Positions 12,501 through 27,700 of a stretch of 64,000 nt of DNA are shown one piece after another. Origin of the DNA: Acanthosepion esculentum (lineage: Eukaryota; Mollusca; Cephalopoda; Sepiida; Sepiidae); contig OZ038517.1 of the NCBI GenBank assembly GCA_964036315.1, forward strand, positions 23,511,162 to 23,575,161. The letters run 5' to 3'. Positions within the stretch are counted from its first letter, which is position 1, and each line of letters opens with the position of its first letter. A program made the translations under genes and the position numbers. The notes below the pieces were generated by a model, which saw only the letters and a program-made list of their open reading frames with translations, did no database searches and was not told the origin of the DNA.

Positions 12501-15500
12501 AGGAACATATATATATATATATCTATATATTTTATATGCACAGTACTTAGTGGAAAGTGCTCAATATCAGTGATAGAGCTAACATAATAAGTTTTATGGA
12601 TATGAGTTTGTGACCCTGGGTTTTATGCTTTCGTGATCATCAGACAAACTGATGATGGCAAAAGCATAAAATCCAAGGTCACAAACTCATATCCATACAA
12701 CTTATATATAGTCGGGGGAAAGAAATATTCGTACACCATGAATTTTTTTGTTTGACATAGTTAGATTTTATAAAAGAATTTTATAATCCATACGATATGT
12801 GTATACCATAAATTTGTTATATTAATAAAATTATGTGAAATTAAAAAATTTGGTAGCAAAAATGTATTTGTTCAAAATGATAATATCTATTTAATACTTT
12901 GCAGCTTATCCCTTACTCAATTCAACAGCAATCAGTCTCTTTCTGTAGCTTTTAATCAATGATTTGCAAGTTTCTGTTGGTATTTTACTCCATTCTTCTT
13001 TGCATATTCTCTTTAGGTCAAAGATGTTTTTTGAAGCTCTTTTATTAAGTTGACTTTTTAATATACGCCACAAATTCTCTATTAGATTCAAGTCTGGAGA
13101 CTATGATGGACATTTGAATGTATTGACATTGTTTTCAATAAGCCAATTTTTCATAGATTTAGCTGTATGTTTAGGGTCATTATCTTGTTGCAAAACCCAT
13201 TCATTTGGGAGTCCAAGCTTTATTACTGACCCAAAGAAATTAAAGTCCAAAACATTTTGGTATATTTTTGAATTCGTTCTACCATCTATTATCTCTAAAT
13301 TACTAAAATGAGCAAAAAATCATCCCCAAACCTTGATATTGCCATCACCAAATTTCACTATTGGGATTATGTTCATCTTTTCTCCAAACATGATTCTTTG
13401 AATTAATCCCAAATAGTTCAATTTTTGCTTCATCTGTCCGTAAAACACTTTCCCAAAATGATTCAGGTTTATTTTTGTGCTCACGAACAAATTTTAACTG
13501 AGGTTCCCCTATGTTTCTTCAATAGTAGTGGAGTTTTTCTTGGAGAGCATGATCTTAGTTGATGTCTATGAAGTTCATTGCTTATTGTTCACTTTGTAAC
13601 AATAATATCTGATGCTTTTAATTCTTCCTGTATTTCTCTCCAAGTAGTCATTGGATTTTTTATACTTAGCAATAATGGAACGAATAGTAGTAAATGGTAT
13701 ATTCAGGATATCTTTTATTTTCCTATATCTTTTGCCTTCCTTCTAATGTTTGATGATCAATTCTTTTTATGAATTTGATAGTTCCTTGCCTTTCCCCATG
13801 ATGATAATTATTGTGCATGATTTGTGTGCAGAGATAACCTTATATAAGAAATGAATTGTGGAATGTTCTAAATTGTTCCAGTAATAAAATAATTGGAGGA
13901 ATCTAGCAAAATCTTACAAAGAAATATGTAAATAAATATAATTTAAGCCATTTGACATTAAATACATATTTTGTCTATATTTCTGAGATGTGGTATTATG
14001 TACAGTATTTACATTAGTCGGACTATTGTCCTCATCTTTGTTGTTGTTATCACAACATTTTGGCTTGTCTATATTTCTGAGATGAAGTATTATGTACAGT
14101 ATTTACATTAGTCGGACTATTGTCCTCATCTTTGTCTCCATATTTGTCACAACGTTTCGGCCGTTGTACGCTCCGGCCTTCTTCAGGTGGTTGGAATTTC
14201 GAACTGAACCCTTTATTTCGATTACTGGGGTAGACTGTTCTAGTTCCATGAGCCATGTTTGATGGATGTCAGTTATCAGTTATCTAATTTTCCCTCTGAA
14301 AGTTCTCCACTGAAGAAGGCCGGAGCGTACAACAGCCGAAACGTTGTGACGAATATGGCGACAAAGATGAGGACAATAGTCCGACTAATGTAAATACAAT
14401 ACATATTTTGTATGAATACTTTTTTGCCTCAAAATTTTATAAATAACACGTAATTTTCATTTATAACAAAGTTTTCTAATTGTTTTTTGCATATTGCAGC
14501 ATTATGCACTTGTGTAAAAATATTGTATAGATTTTAAGTTTTTCTTATAAGTTATAACTATGTTAATTAAAAAATTTCATAGTGTACGAATATTTATTTC
14601 CTCCCATTTTATACATCTAAACTGGAGGTCATCTGTGAATAAATGATGTGTGTAGGTCTCATGTTGCTGAAAAGTCTCAAAGACTGTTGACATGTGAAGT
14701 GTTTATTGTTTCCTAAAGCTGCTAATATGAGAAGTTTTCCGAACATTTGATATGTATGTAGTCCTTCTTTTTGGCATCAAACTATTTGAAGCAGATAAAC
14801 TTCAGCACAAGTCCTCAGTTGGTCATCAGCAATGCTTATTGGAGGTCCTTTGCAAAGTGCATCTTTCAAAAACACATTTTCAATTCTAAACCTGCAAAGC
14901 CACTTTTGAGCTGAATAGTCAGTCCCTTCTCCTTCCTCAAGCTCTTAGTTTACAAATGTCTTTTGTTTTTTGTCCCATAATTACAATCAACTTTTGTGTG
15001 ATCTCACTTATGACTGTTGTTGTTCTTCTTTTACATGCTGTGTCCCTTCAGGATGGGGGTTATCATGGCTCTCCACAACTTCTTTTGCATCTTCATTAGG
15101 AACAAAGAAAGTAAAAAGGAACAAAAAGAGTGCTGAACTGCTATGTAACATCAATCCTCCTCTATGGCAGTCGTCCTGGGTACGACGTTAAACTGCATCC
15201 AACAGCAAGGCCTCTGATCATGAGGTTTTGAGGAAGCGTGGAACCACCTCTTAATTGCTGGTGTGCCCAGGTCCACCCTGACTCGGGGTGGTAGCACCTG
15301 TTGGGGGGTCCCAGCTATGGGAAAATAGTGAACTTCCAGGTCTTTTCCAGCACATTGAAACAATGATGTTGCCAACTATACTTTTTTGAAATAATGATGT
15401 TGCCAACTATACTTTTTTGAAAAATGATGTTGCCAACTATACTTTTTTGAAACAATGATGTTGCCAACTATACGTTTTTGAAACAATGATGTTGCCAGCT

Positions 15501-18500
15501 ATACGTTTTTGAAACAATGATGTTGCCAACTATACTTTTTTGAAACAATGATGTTGCCAGCTATACGTTTTTGAAACAATGATGTTGCCAACTATACTTT
15601 TTTGAAACAATGATGTTGCCAACTATACTTTTTTGAAACAATGATGTTGCCAACTATACTTTTTTGAAACAATGATGTTGCCAAGTATACTATTTTGAAA
15701 CAATGATGTTGCCAACTATACTTTTTTGAAACAATGATGTTGCCAACTATACTTTTTTGAAACAATGATGTTGCCAAGTATACTATTTTGAAACAATGAT
15801 GTTGCCAGCTATACGTTTTTGAAACAATGATGTTGCCAACTATACGTTTTTGAAACAATGATGTTGCCAGCTATACGTTTTTGAAACAATGATGTTGCCA
15901 GCTATACGTTTTTGAAACAATGATGTTGCCAGCTATACGTTTTTGAAACAATGATGTTTGCCAGCTATACTTTTTTGGAACAATGATGTTGCTAACTATA
16001 CTTTTTTGAAACAATGATGTTGCCAAGTATACTATTTTGAAACAATGATGTTGCAACTATACTTTTTTGAAACAATGATGTTGCCAGCTATACGTTTTTG
16101 AAACAATGATGTTGCCAGCTATACGTTTTTGAAAAATGATGTTGCCAGCTATACTTTTTTGAAACAATGATGTTGCCAACTATACGTTTTTGAAACAATG
16201 ATGTTGCCAGCTATACGTTTTTGAAACAATGATGTTGCCAGCTATACGTTTTTGAAACAATGATGTTGCCAGCTATACGTTTTTGAAACAATGATGTTGC
16301 CAACTATACGTTTTTGAAACAATGATGTTGCCAGCTATACGTTTTTGAAACAATGATGTTTCCAGCTATACGTTTTTGAAACAATGATCTTGCCAGCTAT
16401 ACGTTTTTGAAACAATGATGTTTGCCAGCTATACGTTTTTGAAACAATGATGTTGCCAGCTATACGTTTTTGAAACAATGATGTTGCCAGCTATACGTTT
16501 TTGAAACAATGATGTTGCCAGGTATACGTTTTTGAAACAATGATGTTTGCCAGCTATACTTTTTTGGAACAATGATGTTGCTAACTATACTTTTTTGAAA
16601 CAATGATGTTGCCAAGTATACTATTTTGAAACAATGATGTTGCAACTATACTTTTTTGAAACAATGATGTTGCCAGCTATACGTTTTTGAAACAATGATG
16701 TTGCCAGCTATACGTTTTTGAAACAATGATGTTGCCAGCTATACGTTTTTGAAAAATGATGTTGCCAGCTATACTTTTTTGAAACAATGATGTTGCCAAC
16801 TATACGTTTTTGAAACAATGATGTTGCCAGCTATACGTTTTTGAAACAATGATGTTGCCAGCTATACGTTTTTGAAACAATGATGTTGCCAGCTATACGT
16901 TTTTGAAACAATGATGTTTGCCAGCTATACTTTTTTGGAACAATGATGTTTGCCAACTATACTTTTTTGAAACAATGATGTTGCCAAGTATACTATTTTG
17001 AAACAATGATGTTGCCAGCTATACGTTTTTGAAACAATGATGTTGCCAGCTATACGTTTTTGAAACAATGATGTTGCCAACTATACTTTTTTGAAACAAT
17101 GATGTTGCCAAGTATACTATTTTGAAACAATGATGTTGCCAGCTATACGTTTTTGAAACAATGATGTTGCCAGCTATACGTTTTTGAAACAATGATGTTG
17201 CCAACTATACTTTTTTGAAACAATGATGTTGCCAGCTATACGTTTTTGAAACAATGATGTTGCCAAGTATACTATTTTGAAACAATGATGTTGCCAGCTA
17301 TACGTTTTTGAAACAATGATGTTGCCAACTATACTTTTTTGATATATTTAGAAAATACTGGATCTGGCATTAAATAACCCATAGTGGTTGATATGCCATG
17401 AAACCCCAAACAAACAAACAAATCTATGGCAGTGAATGCTGGACAATCTCATCACAGACGAAGAAGAGACTTGAAGCAACATAAATATAGTTCTACAAAA
17501 GGATGCTGAGAATTCCATGGGCCAAACATGTGAGTAACAACAAAATTCTATTGATTGACCGATGGATTTGTTTTTTTATGGCTTATCAACCTTTTGCAGG
17601 TTATTTAAAGCCAGAAAATATTTTTAAATTGTAAGAATATTTGAAGATGATAATGATTTTTACTGATACAAGTTATACTAATTAACTTATAGCTAAGGGG
17701 AGAAGAGGTGGATTCATACCTTTCCCAAAGGTATTTGCATGTAAGTTAATAGAACTAACCTAACTGCAATTGGAACTCAGCTCTCCAATTTCTAATTCGC
17801 AGTCATTATCCATTTCACCACCTGCATATCCAAGCTTACGGCACCTGGTATTTCCAAGTGGTCACCCAACTAGATACTGATCAGGTTCAATGTTGCTTAA
17901 CTTTGATGACTGCATGAGAACCAGTGACAAAAACAAAAAGGACACTTATAATTAACATCAGGAAGTAATAGTTGAAATTTCTAGGGCACAAAATGAGGGG
18001 AGAGGGCTTGAGAAATGTGATAAGACTGACTGAAGATATGAGGGACAGCAGAAAGCAACACACAACCTGGTGAGCTTGAGTGAATGGATGGCAGAGCAGT
18101 GTTTGCGAGTGATAGCAAAAAGACAAAATATATTAAATTTATTAAGAACTACAAAGAACAGGAAGTTGTGGAGAACTATGATCGCCAACATCCTGAAGAG
18201 ACATGGCACATAAAAGAAGATGTGTTCCAGAAATTTGAACTGTCTCTTTCTAATCCGAAGTGATAGAATCCTTTTTGGGTCTGTCTATATTTCTGATTAT
18301 TTATTACTAGAACAGTCTACCCCAATGATCGAAATAAAGGGTTCGGTTCGAAATTCCAACCACCTGAAGAAGGCCGGAGTGTACAACGGCCAAAACGTTG
18401 TGACAAATATGGCGACAAAGATGAGGACAATAGTCCGACTAATGTAAATACAGAATCCTTTTTGTTCCCAATTTCCTTAAAACTTCTTCGTTGTTCACAT

Positions 18501-21500
18501 GTTCTGTCCATAGTATTCTCAGCATCCTTCTGTAGAACCTCATCTCTGTCACCTTGTCTCCTTTTCTTGTGCGGGAAAATTATCCAGCATTCACTGCTAC
18601 ATAGAAGGACTGAAATTACATTGCAGTTCATCACATTTCTTTGTTTATAACAAAATTTTTCTGTCTATATTTCTGAGATGAGGTATTGTAGTTATTTACA
18701 TTATTTACATTGTTCAGACTGATGTCCTCATCTTTATTGCCACATTCATGATGTTTTAGCCATTGTATGCTCTGGCCTTCTTCAGGTGAGTGTAATTTTG
18801 AACTGAACTCATGGCCCAGTCTATAAAACATTGGTTGGCTCCAATGACTTGAGCCAAAGAGTTGTGGGTTCAGTACCTGCCTATAGCAGTGGTGAACCAA
18901 AAAACTGGGTAAGTTGAGTTAAAGGGAGATAACTGAGACATCCAGAACAGGCATGGCATGTGGAACTAGAAAAATCTACCCTAGTGGGCAAAATAAAGGG
19001 TTCAATTTGAAATTCCAATCATCTGAAGAAGGCCAGAGTGTACAGCAGCTGAAATGTTGTGAATATGGCAATAAAGATGACAACAATAGTCCAAACAATG
19101 TAAATAATGTCAATAAAATCTTTCTGTTTCATAATATTTTACTTAGCTTTTCAAAAGCAACTTTCACTATTCCAATGTAGCTTTGGATTTTGGTGTACTT
19201 TTTCTGAACGAAGCAGGTGTAGAATGTAGCTTAGATTAGCATAAGTACCAAGATGCAACTTTATAAGACCATGGTTATCCCTGTCCAGTTGTATGGCTGG
19301 AAGACTTGGAAAATAAATCAGGGAGATGACAAGCTCATTGTCCTATTTCCTAAATGCAGCTTAAGAATGAACCTCAAGATTAAATGGTAAGACAATGTGA
19401 AAACAGTAGAACTGTTCCAATGTGCCTCTGTAGATCTCTCACTGCTGTGGTATGGCAAAGAAGATAGTTCATCATCCACACTTGAAGGCAAGACCAAAAC
19501 AATGACAGCAAAATGGTGCTGACCTGGTCAACTAAAAGAAAAGAGAGAGACCAAGAATATCACGGTGAAGTCCTATGGAGAAGAAGAGGAATACAATGGG
19601 CTGGCAATCCTGGGGTGAGGTATAAGTGGCAGCCATTGACAAGTCAGAGTAGAGACGTTCTGTGGAGGTTTTATATCTCATTAGGCACCAGATTGATGGT
19701 TTTTTTTTTTTAGTAAATAATGTCTGTTGGTTTCATGTTAGTGAAAAATGCTTGGAAACTGTTGCAATCTGAAGGGTTTATCTTTTCCTAAAACTGATAA
19801 AAATAAACATTGAAAACTGCACAAACATTCCTAGTCAAATGACATAAGACAAATTCCAGTAGTTAGTCAACTGTGTAAGTACATTTTCCCCCTTCAACAT
19901 ATTATTACACTGAAGTGTAAAAATAATTATATTTCTATATTGTCAAAAGTAATCTTACTGTATACTTGGGTCTGAGATTTTTTGCCAAAGAATTGTACTT
20001 GAAATGATGTAAGCACTGAACAGCATCAGAATCGTCATAAATGCAAAAGATGGAAGTCTGAAAAGAGAGAAAAGATAATGGTGAAGATAATAGTTATAAC
20101 ACTAACACAGATAATAATGATTCTGTTTCCATTAATTCAGTTTTCTTATAATTATAATAACAGGAAAAGAAATTGTTTCAGACAAACCATATAATCAGCT
20201 GTAACAAATTTAGTATAAATCCTATACTAAATGGCAACTGCTCTGACGAGCTACTTTCACTGGTACCCAAAATGCATGAATTTAAGCCTGCTACTAGGTT
20301 GGCATCTTGGTCCCACACTTTCACTGTTGAAACAGATGTAGCCGTCTCTTCTACTCCAACAGCTTCTTATCTCACACTTCCTGACAGTGGAACTCCCTTC
20401 CTCTTACTTGCTTCCCTGATAACTATAATCTTCAAATATTCAAATGTAATGTCAATCAACATCTTCTGATGCCTTGATCTTGATCCCCGTCCTTCTCTAT
20501 ATCCTTTCCTCAAACACCTCTCTTTACTCTAACCATTTGTATGCTAGTAGCACCCCTGCTTTGCTTTAATGCTTAAAAAAAACAAAAAAAAGGAAATTAA
20601 ACATAGAATGGACTGCACTGGGTATAGTTTCACAGAATACTGGAAGATGCTACAAAACTGAAACATTAACCTAAGAACACGAGTCATATTCTCAAATAGT
20701 CTTGTTAGATCTAGACTTTCATATCTTTATTGATCTGTTTTTTATAGCTTTGATAAGCCATAGAAAACAGATCAATAAGCATATTTGCAGATTATTTAAA
20801 GCCAGAAATATTTTTAGATTGTCAGAATTTATTTTGGAGATAATAATGATTTAGTGATACAAGTCTGAACCCATAGCTGGGGGAGATTAGGGGACTCATA
20901 CTTAATCAGAATTTTTAAATAAAAGAAATTATATATATATATATATATATATATAAAAGGGCAATTGTCTGTATGTGTGTGTGTGTGTCTGGCTAAAACT
21001 AAAAAACTACAACAATTAATGTCAAAAATATATATACAGACTCCTCATCACCCAGCCCACCTTTTTTCAAAAAAAATTATCATTGTATGATTTCTATTTG
21101 CGATGATATTTCAAAATTAAAAATATGTAATAATTGTATTATAATGCATTTGAAATTCTCACAAAAGGTAAAAATAAATGGGAAAAATTCTTATTCCGTT
21201 GTTTTTACTTTTTAATTCTGCTGGTAATTTCAAAATGTTATATGTATTTTTTAAATTTCTATTCTCTTGAATTTATTTTCATATCTATAGTAAATAAAAG
21301 TGTAACTTAAAAAAATGAATATTAAAACAGCAAAATAAATTTAAAAGAAGAAGAATATTAAATACAGTTATTTGAAAAAAGTTTAATATTTATTTATTCA
21401 AATAATCGAAACAAAAATTCTAAAAATACAACAGAATAAATTCCTGTAGATATTTTTGGGGGGAAACAAGCATGCATTTCCTTCTGCTCAGCACACCTGT

Positions 21501-22698
21501 GCACCGTGTTTATTAAAGGCTCAAGACACCTGTTCATCCTGTTTATTTTAGGCACCAGATGCATTTCCAGCTTATGCTATCACCAGTTCCAGTTTCCGCT
21601 CACGTACTGATGCAGCAAAAGTAAGTCATAAAAGGTTTTTTCTCTACCAATATCCAACAATTCTACACTACTTTAAATAAAATGTTAGGAAGGAAACCCA
21701 CATCAATACCTGGAAGAGTGATAACAGTAGACTTGAGAAATTTGTTTTCCTGAAAAAAATTGGTTAATGGAAAGATTTTGTAAATTTCAACCAAAAGTAG
21801 CACTTGTTCAAAGCTATTTTTAACCATTGATCTTAGAAAGCAGTTGTATATAGTTGACTGTTGATCTAATCTGATATAACTTCATTCTGTTCCAACACTT
21901 CCTTTCAAGTATTAATCTCCACTCTTAGCCTCCTTTCAGCTACATGTCTTTTGGAGCAGATAGCTTCATATAAATCCTTATTAACCATAAAACATTTAAT
22001 AGGGACAACTTTTTGATTATTGCCATTATAAATTAATTCATTGTATAAGGTGGTCAAACAAATGACATGATCAACTCCCTCAATCAGAGCCAGGGTTTCA
22101 CTGGCTAATTTATTTTTAACCAACCTTCTTATTTTGAATTGCCACTGAAAGTTCATTTGTAAATATCAACTGTTGAGCAAGAGTTTACTCCCCTTTCTCA
22201 AGAGATTTGAAACCTGGCCTCATGGTCAGAAAGCAAACATTCTAACCACTCAGCCACACACCCATAGTATTATATTATATATATATATATATTATAATAT
22301 TTTTAGTTTTTAAAAATATGATTCCTTCGCTACATAAGAGTTCTCATGTTTCAAAAGCGAGAGCCAGGACCCCTAACATAATTTTTGAAGTTATGTAGAG
22401 TTAAGGTGCCTGGACCCGCTTCCTTGTCAAGCGAGAATTTGGGAATAAGCTATCTTTTGGTTAGCACGTGTTTTTATAAGTGCGGTCTCATTGGAACATT
22501 AGTTGCTATGGAAACGACTAGTGTCGGCCATTATGGTTTAGGTGGTTTAAAGAGCTAAGAATTAATTTTTATCTACAGACCAGTCCCCTTCCAAAAATGT
22601 GTGTCAAGTTACAATGGGGATTCTATGTCAAGAGTGTTCTAATCTAACCTACGGATTATCTACCTAACGTGTTCTTTCCTATTTTTCTGCACACCTGC

Positions 22699-22751
<53 letters not shown>

Positions 22752-24677
22752 CTTTTCCTTCTTTTTTTTTTTTAAAAAGTTCATTACTAATTTTTTTTTG
22801 TATACTGATTATGTTCGAATACAGTCATATAGAAATATGGTATTTAGGAATTGTTAATACAAAAAAACCTTTTCAAATAGGACAAGTTGTCTATAAACAC
22901 CATGTTTTGTCAATGTTCACAATCTGCTTTGCTGTAGTAATCCAGTCAATTGCTATGACTTCATTCTGTTCCAATATTTCCTTTTGGGTATTAATCTACA
23001 CTCTTAGCCCCCTTTCAGTTCCATGTCTTTTGGAGCAGATAGATTCATATAAATCCTTATTAACCATAAAACATTTAATAGGGACAACTTTTTGATTATT
23101 GCCATTATAAATTAATTCATTGTATAAGGTGGTCAAACAAATGACATAATCAACTCCCTCAATCAGAGCCAGGGTTTCACTGGCTAATGTACTTCTCACC
23201 AACCTTCTTATTTTCTTTGACTGCCAAGTGATGGGGTTAATTCTATTGTCTGTCCCCTTCGAATATATGACAAAACTCCCTTGACTACCACCATTGGCGA
23301 GATTCTCAAAAGAAGCATCAGTAAACAACACAAATTCTACTTGCTCACTTAGATCCTGATAATTTAGAGTAACCTCTTCAGTTTGAACTTTTCATATTAT
23401 CTTATTTGCTCTTTTAAGGCCCTCAACAGCGCTATTTGTATTTGAGATGCACACCTGAGCCACTCAACACTGACAGTTTAAATATTTCTGAACAGATTTG
23501 GTGCCATGCATGACATCCATATGTAAGTCTCAATCTGACAAAGCTTTTTAAGCACATGACTTGAATTTTCAGGTTAATCTTTTGGTTTTGTAGAAATTTG
23601 TGGTATTGTGCAAAACTACTTGTGCATGAAATCAAAATATTTATGACACTTTGCATAAATCAATGTAATGAAAGTGGTAACTAAGGCAAAAAAGTAATGA
23701 TAAAGTCCCATTTCTCTTTTTATGTCCTGAGTCTAATATCTTAAAAAATTTGTTAGCCAAGGATGCTGAGTTCAGTCCTTGGTAGGACCACAAAAGTCTA
23801 GTAGCACTAAAACCTGCTCCCATCATCCATTCTGTGTCACCGTTAGGCTTTGCAAGAGTTGGTTGGAGGTGAAAGAAAATCAGAATAGAAGAAAGTGCTG
23901 ATGATGTGAATTTGTTTAAGGTGGGGTTCAACTTGCCAGAAAGTGACCCACACACTCGATTTCATGACCTTCCTATGTGGCACATATGGAATGAGACATG
24001 AAACTGCAACGGACTGCCACTAACTTTGTTACAATTTTGAATGGCACCTTCTGTAGCATGTCTGTTATGCGTAGCTGTTATAATTCACTCCTATCTGTTA
24101 TAATATTCTGTCTTGCTTAGGTTACTCGCTGTGACACCTATAAGAAATTCTCTTGACTGACTCTAACAGACTACCCTGACTCACTTGGAGCTCTTTATTT
24201 AAGGCATCTTGCCTAATTCATTTTTGTCACCAGGGGTATGTTATTTACTCCACAACAGTAGCCCTATTCATCCACTGGTTCAATCATTGGGATCTGTTGT
24301 AATTATATGCTTATTCCACTGTAGAGGTTTTGGGGATTGATCTCGCTTAGTCTGAGTCCTCGTCTTTGGACCTTGCCACCAAGGGTGGGCATACCAGGAG
24401 TTTAGAACTCCCAATGGCATCACTGAGCCATTGGACCATGCAAGTCCTGCAACCATCAGAGATACACACATAGAAACCTACGTGTTTAAACACCTATATT
24501 TTAAACACATATTTTACTCTGATGTCAGAGTAAACACTTAATTAAATAAGCGACAACTAATAAAAAAACGTAGATGGCATTATGTAAAGGTTCAGATATC
24601 CAAGGTAGCAGTGAATATATTAATAAATGTAATTTTATTTACCAAAATAAAGCATAAGTTGTTTTATATTGTAGGAA

Positions 24678-24710
<33 letters not shown>

Positions 24711-27700
24711 ATAAAATAAAAATATAAAATAAGGATAATAAGGAATACCATAAAGAAAAAAATAACATTAAAACTTTGTTTAAAATAAATAAATTGAAAA
24801 AATAAAAACATGCAACAGAAACATTTTCTGCTGGAAAACAGACTTCGTGGAAAAAGACACTGAATTCAGCCTCTTTGCTAATGGCTGTTGGAAAGTCAAG
24901 ATGTTCAACTCCTCTTTTTGGGACATTGCTTGTTATAATACAAAGTGACTTCTTCTTGTTATCACATGCAACCTTAAAAAACACATGTGACTAAAATACA
25001 CCCACACCCACACTAGTACACAACAATAAATAAAATTGTATGATTTTAATTTACAATTTAACATGTCTTCAGTTTTATTTCTGTGTATGTTTTTATTCTT
25101 GTGAATACCAGGCTATTTCTGCTGGTATGATGTGAGTAATCCCACAAAATAATAATTTCTAATGGTAATTAACAAAATCATTGATGGCATTATGTAAGGG
25201 TTCAAATAGCCAAGGTAGCAATGAATGTATTAATAAAAGTCATTTTATTTACCAAAATAAAGCATAAGTAGTCTTATATAGCAATTTCTAATGGTAATTA
25301 ACAAAATCATTGATGGCATTATGTAAGGGGTTGAATATGTAGCAGTGAATATGTTAATAAATTAAATTTTATTTACCAAAATAAAGCATAAATGGTTTTC
25401 TGTAGAAATATATAATGGTAACTCTAACAAAAACGTAAATTTCATTATGAAAGGGTTCAAAAAGTCCAGTGTAAGTGTGTATATATTGATTTAATTTTGT
25501 TTGCCAAAATAAAGAATAACTTGTTTCATATAGAGATTCCTAATTGTAACTAACAAAACTGTGCATTATGGCAATGATCAGATATCCAAGGTAGCATTGA
25601 ATATGTAGTCAGTTCTGATAAAAATAAAATATAAAAATAAACTAAATAAAAAGAATTCAAATTAAAAAAAGACATTTCCAAATGCCTTTAAAACCCTTAT
25701 CGCTTTTTTCTCTCTCTTTAAACTTTTCTCTCTCTACTTCTCTCAACTTACGAGAAGAACCCTGAAATAAAAAGAGGAAGAAGAAGAAAAGACTGAACCT
25801 GACCAAAAACACCATAAGTCTGCAGGGACGGAGCCTACTTATTTGTGACTGAAAAATAACAAAAAATCAATGAGGCTCCACTCATAACTTCCATTATTAA
25901 AAAAAAATGAAAAAGAAAGGAATACTGGAAAATATAATAATTTATTCATTCAAAATTATTGACACAGAGAGACTTTTTGATGTTCACACCAAATTCTTAA
26001 GCCTGGTGAAAAAGGATAAAAACCTGACACCTCTAGATCAGCCGGAGAGTGGGACCAAAATGACACCAGAATAGGATAGAACAAAAGAACGTAGTCATGT
26101 ATGATGTGTGGAAAAGCAGTCCAGAAGTCATATGCTACTGACATTTCCACCCTGTTTCAGGGTTGAAAAGAACACAGCAGAGTGACGCTGACCTAATTTC
26201 TGATATTAATTCTATCCCTATCATGGTCTTACTTCTAAATGACCATAATAACAGAAATTTCTCCAGACTGCTACCAATATCTGTCTCATTGCTTTTTGCT
26301 ATGCCAAATGCCAAAGGTCTCATTCTTCACTCTAAAGAAAATAAATAAAAATATCTTATTTATTTTAAACCATTGAGTCACTTTGTTTTATTCCCAAATT
26401 TTCTGATAAAATAATTATCCTACCACCTATTCACACTGGAAACATTTTGAACTGAACCCATATGCCACAAATATATTAACGAATATTATTTTATTTACTA
26501 AAATAAATCCTAAGCCGTCTTATATAGTAAATTCAAATGGTAACTAACAAAAACAGAAGGTATTATGTCAAGGGTCAAATATCCGAGGTAGCAGTGAACA
26601 TATTAATTATGAGTGATATCAATTTTTATATTCTAAATACGATTAAATGACATGTACTCACAAAATAAGCTGGCAAAGGATTATAGGTGAAATAATGAAA
26701 AATTGCATATCATTTGCCAGAAACCAAGTCCAGGGCATACACTGAAATTGAAAAAAAAGTTCAAATAAAATATCAGCAAGAAAATCTTGAAAAATTCAAA
26801 TAAAATATGAAAAATAAAATAGGCAAATAAAATATTTACAAATAGATATTAAAAAAGTAATCAAATAAAATAAAATAAGCAAATAAAATATTAAAAATAA
26901 AAAAGGAAATAAAATAAAATAAGCAAATAAAATATTAAAAATAAAATAAGCAGATAAAATAAGTAAATAGAATATTAAAAATAAAGTCAGCAAATAAAAT
27001 AAAATCAGTAAATAAAATAAGCAAACTTAATATTAAATACAAATAAAATAAAATAGGCAAATAAATTATTTAAAATAAATAAGCAAATAAGATATTTAAA
27101 ACAAAATAAGCAAATAAAATATTAAAAACAAAATAAGCAAATAAAATAAGCAAATAAAATATTAAAAATACAATAAGCAAATAAAATATTAAAAATACAA
27201 TAAGCAAATAAAATATTAAAAATACAACAAGCAAATAAAATATTAAAAACAAAATAAGCAAATAAAATAAGCAAATAGAATATTAAAAATAAAATAAGCA
27301 AATAAAATAAAATAAGAAAATAAAATTCAATAATGATTCTAATAAGAAAATTCAAATAAAATATGAAAAATGAATTATGCAGATAAAATATTTGCAAATA
27401 AATATTAAAAAAAATTAAACAAATAAAATAAAATAAAATATGCAAATAAAATATTCAAAAATTCTAATAAAATATCAGCAAGAGAAATTAAAAGACAAAA
27501 TTATATTAAAAATGAAAATGAAATTGATTGTCCATTTACACATACTAATGTATTCATTTTTGTCGTTGCAATCACAATGTTTAAACTGTTGTTCTCTCTG
27601 GCTTTCATCAAGTTTCTGGCAATCCAGGTAATCTACTAGGAATTCTGAACCGAACCCTTTATTTAATCTATGGAGGTAGATTGTTCTTGTTCTACTGCCT

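Larger units (their letters stand above)
12708..14613 (-). mobile_element. mariner/Tc1-like element, interrupted by a Penelope fold-back
   Basis: The left end has GTCGGGGGAAAGAAATATTC then GTACACCATGAATTTTT. The right end is the imperfect complement (GTGTACGAATATTTATTTCC). Both border TA. Inside is a decayed transposase (12905-13800), and 13970-14400 is a later insertion. Confidence 0.8.

Noticed and set aside
15592..17204. Frames FQKSIVGNIIVSK-type in the 31-bp satellite
   Set aside because: The period of 31 rotates the frame, giving the same three peptides in turn. There is no start or context of a gene.
15352..17343. Possible CRISPR array
   Set aside because: Repeats are directly adjacent with no unique spacers, there are no cas genes, and the DNA is eukaryotic.
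17833..17935. Genuine 5S rRNA gene
   Set aside because: It lacks the first third, has many substitutions and continues directly into a tRNA-like head and SINE body.
22190..22264. tRNA-Leu/Ser gene on the minus strand
   Set aside because: Only the boxes are convincing; stems are imperfect and no Pol III terminator (TTTT) follows at the right place.
24664..24984. 106-codon minus frame with DNKKKSLCIITSNVPKRGVE
   Set aside because: Part of it reads through (ATT)n, the phase does not fit between the exons at 26662 and 20057, which already join in frame, and no family is recognised.
26796..27445. Hydrophobic minus-strand frames (LIFYLLILFAYF) as membrane proteins
   Set aside because: They come from AAATAAAATA tandem repeats; the composition is that of the repeat.
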